The position numbers were made by a program, and so were the translations under genes. From positions 62,001-126,000 of the forward strand of contig JAMSLZ010000001.1 of NCBI GenBank assembly GCA_026027325.1: a DNA stretch of 64,000 nt. The letters run 5' to 3'. A model generated the notes under the pieces. That model had not been told where the DNA came from. It was given only the letters and a program-made list of their open reading frames with translations, and did not search any database. Positions 1-11,135 of the stretch are shown here, piece after piece; positions within the stretch are counted from its first letter, which is position 1, and each line of letters starts with the position of its first letter. Source of the DNA: Actinomucor elegans. Its lineage: Eukaryota > Mucoromycota > Mucoromycetes > Mucorales > Mucoraceae.

Positions 1-2
1 AA

Positions 3-914
3 AAGGCTCTTGCAGAATCCGAATCTGCTCGCCGAGCTCTCGAAGCTCAAGTTGCCTCTCTTTTGGCCCCTAAAAAGGCTAAAATCACCGCCAAGGCTGT
101 TACTCTTCCTCTTCCTTCTTCTGGTGCTGCTGTTGTTGGTAAGTCAACAGCTAGCTATGCTTCTGTTGCTGCCACCAATGTGTGCAGCAAGAAACCAAAA
201 AAGAAGACTTTGCTTCCACCACCTCGCCGTGCTGCCGCCACAATTGCTCGCCTCTTTGGCCCTAACACTGGTATCCCTCCAGGATATCAGTTTGTGTACT
301 ACTCTACCTCTGTTCGCCGCCCGTTGAAAGAACTGCGTCAGTCCCTTCAGGCCATTGGCTTGAACAACTCTCGCATTCTGGATATACAATATCCTACAAG
401 TCGTGTTGTTTCGTTCCTGTTGCATAACGACTATACACTTGAATTTACTACAGCTATGCATGCCAATGGCCGTGGTGGTTCCCCTTGCCTGGATTTTGAT
501 CCTTACGACCCTGCCAACCTCAAGGATCCCAAGTTTGCTTCTCTTTCTGGTGACTTGCGAGTCCAAAAGGCTCGCGAGGTTGAAAACCTTCGTTGTCTCC
601 GTGCTGTCTCGTTTGTCCGTCGTCCTCTTCGTGTCTCTGTTGCTCGTTCGTTTCTTGAAAAAGAGCGAATAAACCAAAAGCAATTCGATTCCATTTTGGC
701 TGAAGAACTCGCTGCCCACTCTGCTTCTTCTCCTCCTGGTCCCACCAGCTCCTCCTCAAGTCCACCCTCTGATGAAAAGAGGTTAGCAAGGAAACAGCGC
801 TTGTGCTATCTAAGCTATCTCCTTCATCATGACAAGGAAACTGCGTCTCTGTTGTCTCGCGTCCCCTCTCCGACTGTCTCTCAAGTGGAAGAAGCGGAGA
901 TGATGACCGAGTAA
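3..914 (+). CDS. LINE ORF1-like protein, 5'-truncated by window edge
   Basis: The frame is open from base 3, so the N-terminus lies outside the window; the first internal ATG is at 63. The readable start is a charged, Ala/Glu/Leu-rich stretch compatible with a coiled coil. It is followed by a Lys/Ala/Pro-rich linker with a SYASVAA segment, then a compact region (about nt 270-640) that could be an RRM-like fold, and a Ser/Pro-rich tail. Coiled coil, basic linker and nucleic-acid-binding region is the order seen in LINE ORF1 proteins, and the fragment at 6822-7184 shows the same first two parts. No endonuclease or reverse transcriptase (ORF2) follows, because a DNA transposon begins 57 bases after the stop. 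Codon use is C/T-rich and unlike the AT-rich islands. A host nucleic-acid-binding protein is the alternative. Confidence 0.45.
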   Translation, partial: KALAESESARRALEAQVASLLAPKKAKITAKAVTLPLPSSGAAVVGKSTASYASVAATNVCSKKPKKKTLLPPPRRAAATIARLFGPNTGIPPGYQFVYYSTSVRRPLKELRQSLQAIGLNNSRILDIQYPTSRVVSFLLHNDYTLEFTTAMHANGRGGSPCLDFDPYDPANLKDPKFASLSGDLRVQKAREVENLRCLRAVSFVRRPLRVSVARSFLEKERINQKQFDSILAEELAAHSASSPPGPTSSSSSPPSDEKRLARKQRLCYLSYLLHHDKETASLLSRVPSPTVSQVEEAEMMTE

Positions 915-971
915 TTCCCCCGTTTTTTCTCTTGCTTGCCGCTTTCGTCGTTTTCCTTTTTCTCTCTCCCT

Positions 972-1253
972 GGAGGTCATACAGATACTCGCAATTGTTG
1001 TACAATTACTCGTACAGGTTCTGGGTTAGTGGATGACCTTAGGTATTTACTCATGGGCATATTTTTGGCTGCTGTGATGTTCTCTGGATATGTGTACCCA
1101 TTTAAATGGCTATTTCCAATTTTTAAAACGGCTAGAAATATTTGGAATGCCGGAGACATATTGTATAACCACATTCTATTGCACCCGGTCATCCACTAAC
1201 CCAGAACCTGTACGAGTAATTGTACAACAATTGCGAGTATCTGTATGACCTCC
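972..1253. repeat. 282-bp foldback module, left end of A1
   Basis: The first 67 bases (from GGAGGTCATACAG to GGATGACC) and the last 67 bases are perfect reverse complements around a middle of about 148 bp. The same module occurs inverted at 3089-3370 and again at 22201-22482 and 33511-33792. Confidence 0.93.
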
Positions 1254-1458
1254 TAGTGGGATATCTCACCACACACTGGTAGACATACGTTCCATAGCAA
1301 GGTAGTAGAGAGGGGGGGGGCAAAAGGGATGATCTTGTCCAGAGACCTGAATAGTTTCAGCCCCCCTGGGAATGGAAACTAAGGAGCCTAAGGTTGTAGT
1401 ACGAGTAACATGTGTTGACAGTTGGGCGAAGCTTTTAAAAAGAATCCCCTTGTGGAAC

Positions 1459-2870
1459 CTACTTCTTCCGCCTTCTTCTAACGTCTTTCTCATACTCGAT
1501 AATAATATCAGAGTCGTCGAAGTTGTTAGGAGAAAGCCAACTATTGCTACTCTCATCATAGCCTACCCACCTAACCAAATACTCTCTACGATGCTTTGGT
1601 CCACGATGCCCAACAATGGCCTCAACCTCGTAGTGTCCTTGTGGTAAGTCCTCGTCGATGGGTTCGTCATCAGAGCCATTATCTTCGTTCACCCCCAAAG
1701 AGAGAAACTGCTGCTGTATTTCTTTTACCATCTCAGCATCTTGGGACTTTTCCGCAATTTTGTAAGGGTACTTACTACGTCATAGGCATTCTTACTGCTG
1801 CCATTTGGAAAGTCGAAGTTAGGCTGCATCCAAAAAGTATGTTGTTCAGAGCTAGAAACACACCCAATGTTAACAAACTTCTTGATGTTTGCAAGAAGAC
1901 ATGCAAGCTTGAACTGTACCGTGAATGTCTCCATCTCGGTAACTCGAATAACGCCTTTACCGTTGAATCGTTGAAATAAGGTTCCAATCTCTCCAAACGT
2001 TGCTTCTATCGAGGAACGAAAGCTTCCAAGAATGGAGTTGTAATTAACTTCTTCTTGTTTCAGACCCACTCCTCGAGACTTACGGATAGGGAATACAAAA
2101 TTATGGCGATCCAGGTGACGATTATTTGCTACAATACGATCTATAAAAGTAGTGTATCCACCATCAACGACAACACAATCGTACTTACTAATCTTCTTCT
2201 TCAACCGCATATCAGCAAGCATAGACCCATCGTTGTTATCTGAACATGGTGCCGCATCGGAGACAAACAACACCATCCCATTAACATCTGTACATACTTG
2301 TGTTCGGAAGCCAGACTTCTTAAGCTTATACGAATAGAACATGGCATGATCTGCAGCGTTGATATATGTTGCTCTAGAATCATGTCCATCTATCATCAAG
2401 GTAACATGCTTAAAATCTTCAGGGTTTCGGTGAAGAGCACACATAATTCGCAGCTTTGTTGAGGAGAACATCTTTCGTAGGCAATAGTCCAAACAGGTAT
2501 TCAGCTCCTCTCCGTATTTTGTATAAAAGGCATTGTAAATAGCATGGTAGCTACTAGAAGGGATGAAACGTGCCATATGCGCAATAGAACAACCGGTAAG
2601 AAGCTGGTAGATTATCAACAATCCTTTGTCCACGTTGGAATATGGACCAGGATATTCTTGGTTTGCAAACAGCTCTACGAGAAAGAAAAAAACAGGTATG
2701 TAGCCAAGATGCTCCAACACATAAGTTTTTACATGCTGGATATCTTTTACAGGCTTAACCTCAGACCGGTGATACTTAGTCTTTTCCAACACTGGCCAAT
2801 CTTTAGAAAGAAACTGCCAGTAAGTCGCCATAAGCAACGTAAACGCATCTACTATTTCTTTCGGAAACAT
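1459..2870 (-). pseudogene. Chromodomain DDE transposase, frameshifted (A1)
   Basis: This is the same protein as the 469-residue A2 transposase, starting at the ATG at 2870. The DDE core is present (IDGHDS, VDGGY, SSIEATF), as is the chromodomain (YEVEAI, LVRWVGY, NSW). Two extra T bases near 1757-1762, relative to A2 (GCAATTTTGTAAGG against GCAATTGTAAGG), shift the frame between the catalytic core and the chromodomain. The result is a 381-residue open N-terminal part and a separate C-terminal chromodomain frame (1459-1731). Except for that indel it matches A2 closely by eye, so the lesion is recent. Confidence 0.85.
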
Positions 2871-3088
2871 GTTTATTTAAGAATGCTGTAGTATAATAGG
2901 AGTTGAATGCTACCAAATGCTGTTGTTCACTCCCAGTCCTACAGTGTAGCCTTAGGCTCCTTAGTTTCCATTCCCAGGGGGGCTGAAACTATTCAGGTCT
3001 CTGGACAAGATCATCCCTTTTGCCCCCCCCTCTCTACTACCTTGCTATGGAACGTATGTCTACCAGTGTGTGGTGAGATATCCCACTA

Positions 3089-3370
3089 GGAGGTCATACA
3101 GATACTCGCAATTGTTGTACAATTACTCGTACAGGTTCTGGGTTAGTGGATGACCGGGTGCAATAGAATGTGGTTATACAATATGTCTCCGGCATTCCAA
3201 ATATTTCTAGCCGTTTTAAAAATTGGAAATAGCCATTTAAATGGGTACACATATCCAGAGAACATCACAGCAGCCAAAAATATGCCCATGAGTAAATACC
3301 TAAGGTCATCCACTAACCCAGAACCTGTACGAGTAATTGTACAACAATTGCGAGTATCTGTATGACCTCC
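3089..3370. repeat. 282-bp foldback module, right end of A1
   Basis: Reverse complement of the module at 972-1253, again with perfect 67-bp inner inverted repeats. Confidence 0.93.
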
Positions 3371-3749
3371 CCTCTCTCTCTTGATCTTTCTTTTCTTCTG
3401 GTCCTAGTACCCTTTCCAACGCTGTTTGCTTTTGCTTCTTGTTCTCTCCTTTTTTTCTTACTTTTTTTGTGGATTCCCGGATGTTGGTGTATGTCTTTTG
3501 GTTTGGCTGCGGTGTGTCTGTCGAGGTGTTCCCCATGTGAACAGTTCCCACCCCCAATCTTCTGCTGCTTCTCATCTTTCATCTTTTTTATGTTCTTCTT
3601 TTCTTTCCCGTAGTTTTTTGTTGTCTTTTTATAGTTTGGTCTAAACCTCCATTAGGAGCTTAGGATTTATTGTACAACCTATAATATAGACTTTTTGCTG
3701 CTTTGCTCCTGGTATTGCAACTAAATGCTCCATAGAGCGAATGCATATA
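3371..3749. other. Pyrimidine-rich non-coding stretch
   Basis: Continues the C/T-rich sequence of 915-971 on the far side of A1. It is probably the region downstream of the ORF1-like gene. No gene is seen; open frames here are low-complexity Leu/Phe/Ser reads. Confidence 0.5.
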
Positions 3750-5409
3750 CTGTATGCGAAAAAAGGGTTTCAATGTTTTCCAATTTTGAATATTTCATCA
3801 TATAAGCAGCTTATAACTCTATAAAACAAACATGTTACTTAGAGAAAGTTGTAGAAGAAATGAAGGGCTTTCAGATGATATATGTTTTGTTCTTAACAAA
3901 CAAAAGTTTATTAGTACTTATATAAGTATAAAGTTAAAAAGTAAAAAATTAAGCTTGCTAAAAAGTACGGAAAAAAAATTAATAATTTGTTTGTTGACCT
4001 TTACTTTTTATAACAGTTTCAATTCTACCAGGCATGCTATCAATCTATTTCAGGCAGTCCTCCTTAGGAAATTTATACCACTCTATATTGATCCTCTTTT
4101 CTAGTTCTTCTACAGTATGAGGTTTAGTTGGGTACTGTCCCAAACGGTTTTTCAATTGGTGCCACATATGTTCAATTGGGTTCAAATCCGGGCTTTGCGG
4201 TGGCCAGTTATAAATTTGGTCCACATTGAACTTGTTTTTGGGAAACAACTTTTTAGCAATAGTTGATCTATGAGGAGTGGCCTTGTCTCGTTGAAAACAA
4301 ACATGTTTTGAATCCAAGTCATAATAGTCTAAGGTATCTTTAAGTGATGACTGAAGTATTTCAACGTACAAAGATGAATTTATCGAGCATTCAATGATTG
4401 TAGTACCATAACCAGGGCCTTTCGCTGTTATACAAGTTCAAAACATGACACTACCCCCTTCCTACTGAATTTGGAGATCTAAATAGTGAGGGCGAACAAC
4501 ATCATTTAGCTGAGACCAATAGTACTTAATACCGTCTGAAGCTCAAATGTTAACCTTTGTTTTGTCTGAAAATATCCACTTACGCCAGTCGTCCTTGGCT
4601 AACACCCTATGTTGTTTAGCCCACGCAAGTCGCTTTTTTCTATTGCTTTCGGAGATGAAATCAGACTCTTGCTTTCTTTTTGCTTTGAAGCCCATAGAAT
4701 GAAGCATTAACTAAATGTTCCTGATTGTCATATTAATTCCAACTGAAATAAGATAAGCCTTTATATCTTGTGGTGATTTGAATTGACCAGCTTTCATCTT
4801 ATTTCGAATCTATTTCTTTGTTGTATTGCTTATTGAACATGGCCTTCCAGTGATAGCAGGCTTCGTAGTAGGAAAAAACTTTGCTTTATATCTACTAATA
4901 GTGGCTAGAGAAATATTTGGTAGTTGTTTCTGGATTCTTGAGTATGGAGTGTTTGTTGACAACAGTGACTTGAGAGTGTCTTGCTTATCTTTAGTAATAG
5001 AACGAATCATGATGTTAATTTTTTTATAAAAAAAAAAGTGATGAAAATATTCAATTTGGACAGGACGAGCCAGCTTCTTTTATTCTTTATTTTAATTTTC
5101 CTATTCATAAAGAACGTCCCATTGTTTTGGAACATGTTTTAAATTTCTTCGATAGCTCAATTTAAAATAATTTTATGCGACGCTAAGTAATGACGAATTT
5201 TGAAAAATCAAAAAATCAAAATTTCTCAAATTCGCCTTAGCTCCGTAGTGTTAAATAGAGTTCGCAATAAAGGAAAACCTATAGGAAAAAAGGCCAAAGT
5301 TTTAGCCCTCTATTGATACTAACATCAACCGCATAGTTTTATTTTAGACAGCTGTGTAAAGAGAAAAAGGTTAATTTATAAAACATTGAAACCCTTTTTT
5401 CGCATACAG
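3750..5409 (-). mobile_element. T5: decayed Tc1/mariner-like element
   Basis: Terminal inverted repeats CTGTATGCGAAAAAAGGG... face each other at 3750 and 5409, and both ends are flanked by TA (3748-3749, 5410-5411), the Tc1/mariner target. The left end of the same family recurs at 37762-37888. Confidence 0.85.
4045..5010 (-). pseudogene. Tc1-like transposase remnant (T5)
   Basis: The N-terminal frame (4810-5010) is a helix-turn-helix DNA-binding segment containing SRIQKQLPNISLATISRY. The C-terminal frame (4045-4371) holds PPQSPDLNPIEHMW, the signature around the third catalytic acidic residue of Tc1 transposases. Between them the frame is broken by stops and shifts, although traces of the first catalytic region can be followed. 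The gene cannot make a full transposase. It is older than T1 and T2, which differ from each other by few changes. Confidence 0.8.
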
Positions 5410-5835
5410 TAGAATACTATCAATAAACAAAATCTTTAAACTGAGCTACATCCCCCACTCTTCTTTCGCTTTTGAAAACTTTTTTCAAAAATCCACTTTT
5501 TCAAAGCCGAATATCTCAACAACTACTATACATCCATCTTGTTGTATTCCACCTACTATTGTGCATCGACATAATAGTAAGGAACCAACTGTTCATTTAT
5601 GTCATACACGGACTCTATCTGATAACCCAATCAGATTAACGAGGCCTGCATAAATACAAGCGATGTGTCATCCTTAGAACTATTAGCCAATAATCCTTAT
5701 ACAAGAAACACGCGGCATCATGCTATTGAGTAGTATCGAGTGTATCTCAAGATAAGACCTGAATATCGAATAACGCGTGGGTTATACAATTACAACAATG
5801 CGTGGTTGAAAGGCTTATTAGTGGCTGCTGGGATT

Positions 5836-6237
5836 GAGCAACGTTAAAAATAAAAAAAAATAAAAATTAGTTTTTAAATTAAATAGTGTTTTTTGTAATT
5901 ATATTTTTTTTTGTTTAACACTTTTTTATTGTAATTTTTGAAAGTTTGGTAATTAACGTAAAAATAAGAAATTGCAATAATTATGCAAAACTTATAAAGA
6001 TTAAACTTTTATATTACTTTTCAATACAATTAAACTTTTTTTTTTCATAATATTTCACACCAGATCGAAACCCTGTTGTGCGACAATTTTTTTCTTTTAA
6101 AATTGATTAAAAAGCACGCCGTAAGTTTTTTAGCAACTTACAACTTGATAAATAAAGAAAACTATATAATTTTAATTTAATAATATGAAAATAATTATAA
6201 TATATATATTAATTATTAATGATATGTAATGTAGCTC
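5836..6237. mobile_element. MITE-1 in Gy5 solo LTR
   Basis: A 402-bp AT-rich insertion with imperfect inverted ends, GAGCAACGTT and AATGTAGCTC, between LTR bases that are contiguous in the 58477 copy. The duplication is short (TT certain, third base unclear). The ends resemble those of the chromodomain transposon group. No ORF. Confidence 0.65.
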
Positions 6238-6347
6238 TTGGACTCCGTTGTACGGCCATGCGTGCTGATAGATATTGAATGCTACACTATTAAGCTCTGA
6301 TGAAATGTATATAAAGAAGACTTGATTTTGAATTGTGAATAAACATT

Positions 6348-6606
6348 GAGAAACAATTTAAAGACTATTAAAATTACTAAATATGTAGAAAATAAAATTA
6401 TAAAAGCATTAGTTTTAATATTTAAAATTTAAAAAAACATTAGAAAGTTAAAATAAATTTACGAAATTAATTATTTTTCCAATTTTTTATTAACTTCATA
6501 ATTTATCTCGAGAATGAACCCTAAAGTTTTCAATAAAAGTAACAAACAATTTTTAATTTTTTTTATATTTTTTTTAATAATTTTTAAAATGGATGAATTG
6601 ATTCTC
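6348..6606. mobile_element. MITE-2 in Gy5 solo LTR
   Basis: A 259-bp AT-rich insertion with ends GAGAAACAATT and AATTGATTCTC. It has an exact 3-bp duplication, ATT (6345-6347, 6607-6609), checked against the uninterrupted LTR at 58477. No ORF; probably mobilised in trans by a 3-bp-TSD transposase. Confidence 0.8.
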
Positions 6607-6821
6607 ATTAGAATAATCTTTTACTATCAGGATAGCTGATTCCATTTACTGTCTATTCTTTTATTATTGTATTTTAAATTATATCCTTCGTCTTTAGCAC
6701 CGGATATAACACATCTATAAAAATTGCACATCCATCTTCGCCTTGCCAAGTACTATCTGCAGTTTTTTTTTCAAAACATTCCATCAAGTTTTCGTCATCT
6801 TGAATTTTTCTCCATTTCGAA

Positions 6822-7184
6822 ATGTCCAATGTTCAACATGCATCGGAGCCATCTGGCTCAATGGACCAAATGCAACAGCCAATGCAGTTCCAGCAACTAC
6901 AGCAAATGGTGTTTTCACTTGTTCAGCAAGTGCAACAACATCAAACATTATTTGAAGAGCTCCAGACCTTGAAAAATGAGATTCTTGGACTCAAAACCGA
7001 AAACCAGGCTTTGGTTAATGAAAATAACCAACTTCGAGCACAACTCTCTGCTGCCACCGCTCGTAGTCCACCGCAGAATGTCGCTTCTCCCGCCCAGGAA
7101 AAAAATGGTGCCCGGTCTTTCGCTGCCATTGCTGCAGCCGCTGTAAAAAAGGACAGCCGCCCCTCTGTTGTGTTTGCACAGTGA
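6822..7184 (+). pseudogene. LINE ORF1-like N-terminal fragment (coiled coil)
   Basis: A 120-codon frame. After a Gln/Met-rich start, residues about 30-75 form a Leu/Glu/Asn heptad-like coiled coil, followed by an Ala-rich SFAAIAAAA segment and a short basic tail. The order matches the start of the ORF1-like gene at 3-914, which carries SYASVAA at the same place. The nucleic-acid-binding region is absent because the sequence runs into a foldback at 7191. It is probably a truncated ORF1 with its 5' leader (about 6717-6821). A short intact protein cannot be excluded. Confidence 0.4.
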
Positions 7185-7538
7185 AATAATAAAGAAGACT
7201 AAAAAGAGTACTTTTTGAGACTGTGCTTTATTAACAAAGATGAATATAAAGATGAAGATCCTATAACTATGTCTAAACTAAACCTATTTATACTAATCGT
7301 CTATCTAAGTGTGGTGAAGAGGATTTAAGAAGATGTTATGTTATAGGTCTATGTTCTAGATGCGGTAAAATTAAAATATAAAAGCAGGTATTAAGTCGAT
7401 TATAACTTGGTTATAGTTTATTCAACTTAAATGTGATTAATTATTTCTAACTAGTTTTTCTAGCTTGTATTTATACTCGTTGAATTGTGACTGAAGGTTA
7501 TTTACTTGTGTTCATATAAAAAGTATAAGAAGGACGTA

Positions 7539-9168
7539 CAGTGACTTACAATACTGTCCGCATGTTTTGCAATTTTAACTTCACATTATCATTACTCACT
7601 CGATAATGGCTGCAAAAATGTAAAAATAATATTATTTGAAAGCCCAATAAAATCACTACAATAGGTTGAAATCTCAGATCATATGACTTTCCTAATATAG
7701 AGTATTAATCGTTTAAAAAAAGGAACATCATGCGGACAGTATTGTGAGCAGGGGTTCACAAAATTTGTTTATTGATAAATCTGCTTTAATAATCGGTCCA
7801 GCGGCCTTTCGCTTTGATGACAGCTTCACAGCGTAAAGGCATACTGTCAATAACATTCAAACATTCTTCTTTGGTAATTTTGTGGTACCATACGTCTGTA
7901 ACACGTTCAAAAAGCTCTTGCATGCCAGAAGGCGGAGTATCATAGTCATTTAGTCGTCTTTTGACTAAGGCCCACATATGCTCGATTGGATTAAGATCAG
8001 GAGATTGAGATGGCCAGTCCATTACTACGAATTTTTGTTTTTTGAGGTAGTCTTTGACCGTACCAGAAGTATGTTTTGGGTCGTTATCCTGTTGAAAGAT
8101 GATCTGATTGGTTCTTAATCCTGTTTCTTGGCAGACCAACTTTACCGTTTTCCTCAGTTCGTCACGCAGAATCGTCCCATAAAGCTCCTTGTCCATTATG
8201 GAATCGATCTTACACATCCATCCAACTCCAATGCAAGATATGCAACTCCAAATCATGATGCTTCCTCCACCATGCTTTTTTGTTTGCTTTATGTGGCGAT
8301 CTTGTAGTGGCTCGTTGTCTCGAATCCAAGCCCAAGTACGACCATCAGAGCAGAAGCGGTTTATCTTAGTCTCATCAGACCAAATAACCCTTCTCCAATC
8401 GGCTATCGTATAGTCCTCATACTTTTTTGCCCAAGCTAATCGCTCACGTATGTTTTTGGCATTGAGGTTTGGCTTCGTTTCCTTTTCCATAGATCCTAAG
8501 CCTTCGGCCTTGAGTGCCCTACGCACGGTCTGCGGTGAAACAGATAAACCAAAGTCAAATGACAATTGTTTTTGAACACTTATTGCGTTTCCCTGGCCTC
8601 CTCTTGTAATCTGTCGCACGCAATATCTTTTATCCGCTTCTTTAAGCTTTAAAGGTTACCTCCTTTTGGCTTCTTTCGATTAGGTAAGTGTTCCGCGGCG
8701 ACTTTATTGACTGTCGTGCGCCCAACATTGGTGCGATAGGCAACCTGGCGAATGGAATAGCCTGCTTGGAGGTCGCCAATGATATTTTGTCGTGTGTCTT
8801 CAGATATGGGTCTCATCACTTATGAAATAAATTAAGAATGTATAATAAGATTGTGATTTAATGAATTAATGAGAGTATGCGCGATGAAAGATAACTTTGT
8901 TTTTGAGTCAATTTCCATCATGTTCAACTTATGGGTTGAATTTCGCATCTAAAAATTGACTCACAATACTGTCCGCATGATGTTCCTTTTTTAAACGATT
9001 AATACTCTATATTAGGAAAGTCATATGATTTGAGGTTTCAATTAATTGTAATGATTTTGATGGGCTTTCAAATGATATCATTTTTATATTTTTGCAGCCA
9101 TTATCGAGCGAGTAATGATAATGTGAAGCTAAAATTGCAAAACATGCGGACAGTATTGTAAGTCACTG
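7539..9168 (-). mobile_element. T1: Tc1/mariner element inside Gy1a LTR
   Basis: Inverted ends CAGTGACTTACAATACTG...; TA duplication at 7537-7538 and 9169-9170, splitting an LTR that is continuous elsewhere. Near-identical to T2 (25510-32713) by eye. Confidence 0.93.
7786..8816 (-). pseudogene. Tc1 transposase, one-base frameshift (T1)
   Basis: Same transposase as the 343-residue T2 protein. The C-terminal frame (7786-8619) contains the DD34E core: VIWSDETKINRF, DNDPKHTSG and PSQSPDLNPIEHMW. The N-terminal HTH (SIRQVAYRTNVGRTTVNKV in T2) is encoded upstream to the ATG at 8816. One A is missing near 8652 relative to T2 (GGTAACC against GGTAAACC), which disconnects the two. Confidence 0.88.
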
Positions 9169-10491
9169 TATCTCTGTTTAAGGACTGTATCGCTGTATAA
9201 GGTAATCAATGATGCTTTAGTATGTATGTGCTACAGCTAGGGCGCACAGGCCTCTAGTCTGTCTGTACTTCAATTATGTGGCTATTTCACCACATGCTCC
9301 CCCACTAGAGTCAGTGCACACTGAGTCGACATTAGTAAAGAATAACAAGAAGTTGTATCTACGTGTTATGTTGTTTTTTGTTCTCCAGTGATTCAATTTT
9401 ACCAGGTTTATTTTTACTGTAGTATGATATCAACTGCTGAGATACAATTTCCAAGGCATAACTGCGTGACAGTATATTATTATATTTTTTGTTTAGTTTT
9501 GTATATTGACCGGGCAAGTGAGAACTTAATGTTTCTTTCACTGTTGCGTGTCATTACTTCCTGCTTCTTTTACTACGTCTAGTCTGTGATATGGGATGAT
9601 TTAAATCAGTTACCTCACCAGTTCGCATTCTCTTATTATTCGACACATTATCAGATTTTTGATCAGTAATTGTGTTCTTAGTTGGTGATTTGGTATGAGT
9701 TTTCTTTTGGTAAGTGTCTTTCAACCTTTCCTTTGCTAATCGCTTTGAATGTCTAACCTTTTCCCAATACTTTTCGATAGTGGCAGGAGACGAAAATGCA
9801 TCAACTGAGATCCAGTCATTTTCTCGTTCACCATAGCCTACCCATTTTACAAGATATAACCTTTGGCCATTTTCATCTTTATGGTCTCGTATCTCCTCGA
9901 CTTCAAACAGTTCTTCTTCTATAGCAGATTCGTCAATAGATACGACTTTGAGTTCTGAGGGTACATATTCACGATGTAATAGTTCATTCGACTCGTCCTT
10001 CAATACATAGGTGCCAGCACGTGTCTTTCGAACTACAGTATATGGCCCATCATATAGAGGCGATAACGATGTTGGTCGACCACCTTGTAATTTGACCATT
10101 ACAGGAGTGTCTATTGGGATATCAATAATGCGATGCTTCTTGTTGAAATCCTCATTGTACTTTTCGACGATCTTACGTGTTCTCTCTTCAACAGCAGGAA
10201 ATACAACGTCAGCCATGTAGTCAGCTCTCTTTACCAGTTCTTTTACTGATACAGGATTCTTTTTGCCCTTCATTTTAGGATCATGATTTGTGCTCAAGTC
10301 TACTTGTCTAGCAAACATTAACGAAAATGGTGTACTAGCAGTGCGATCTCTTACTTTGATATTGCAGCATAATTGTACAAGTCCTAGCCTCTCGTCCCAG
10401 TTACTTGTATCATTACCACAGAGTTTCCGCAGTGTGTTTTTCACCATCTGCACGGATCTTTCAGCAGCACCATTGGATTGAGGATAATAAG

Positions 10492-10723
10492 GACGGACAT
10501 CTTGTTTCATATAAATTTGGTACGTATATTAGGAGAAAGCATAAATATAATATTGCTTTTTCATGCAAAATGGAACAGTTGCCTTCTTGATAATGTTTAT
10601 TATACTTAATAATAATTTTAATTCATGAAAAAAAGTTATAAATTATAAAATATATGGATATATTAAAAAAAAATAGGACATATACAATAGATTTAAAAGA
10701 TATATTAATTGTAGATATCCGTC
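10492..10723. repeat. 232-bp terminal module of B, left
   Basis: Has its own short inverted ends (GACGGACATC/GATATCCGTC). By eye identical, in the same orientation, to 12599-12830. Confidence 0.9.
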
Positions 10724-11101
10724 TACTATAACCATAGAGAAATGTTTCTGTTGCTATAAAATTCTGAATTATAAAATCAGCTTAACACTACAATTCTTTT
10801 CAAATTATCAATTTGTTTGTCATTCCATGAAAATTAAAAATGTTCACAATTTGTGAACTTTTTATATTTTCTATTTCTTTAAAACAATTAGGATTTATTA
10901 TATTTTGTGTAACACAAAATATTTATAAATCTGTCTATTAATAAAAAGTTCAAAAAAAATAATTGATTTTACAATTTTGCTGACTAAGCAAAATATAAAA
11001 TTAATAAATTTTAGAATTACTTCAAACTTTTCAAAATAAAAAATGTTTTCTAAAACATAATAATGTATATATATTATTATTAATTTTATTTTAAGTTATA
11101 A

Positions 11102-11109
11102 AAAATTGA
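11102..11109 (+). promoter_or_regulatory. AAAATTGA element upstream of B transposase
   Basis: Octamer 26 bases before the ATG at 11136. AAAATTGA is the published early-promoter octamer of mimivirus; its function here is inferred. Confidence 0.45.
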
Positions 11110-11135
11110 ATTTATCTCAATATAAAAAAGAACAA

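Larger units (their letters stand above)
972..3370 (-). mobile_element. A1: chromodomain DDE transposon, deletion derivative
   Basis: The element starts GGAGGTCATAC and ends with its reverse complement. It is flanked by a 3-bp duplication, CCT (969-971 and 3371-3373). Both ends carry the same 282-bp foldback module in inverted orientation plus about 140 bp of further inverted repeat containing a G-run. Only a transposase gene lies inside. Compared with A2 (22201-33792), the segment holding the second gene is missing, and the junction near 1435-1445 falls in a TTTTAAAAA repeat. The transposase is frameshifted, so this copy is probably non-autonomous. Confidence 0.88.
5540..6711 (-). mobile_element. 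Solo LTR, family Gy5, split by two MITEs
   Basis: The reverse complement matches the LTRs at 58477-58980 and 37996-38500 (TGTTATATCC...GAATACAACA). It is flanked by a 5-bp duplication, CATCT (5535-5539 and 6712-6716). Two AT-rich insertions (5836-6237, 6348-6606) divide it into three pieces. No internal retroelement sequence remains, so it is a solo LTR from recombination between two LTRs. Confidence 0.88.

Noticed and set aside
977..1192. A 71-codon frame present four times (977-1192, 3150-3365, 22206-22421, 33572-33787)
   Set aside because: It is a read through the 282-bp foldback module of A, repeated because the module is repeated. No start context or family resemblance supports a protein.
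1311..1320. G-run in the A inverted repeats as a G-quadruplex
   Set aside because: A single run of variable length (8-12) without three further runs nearby; it looks like a slippage tract.
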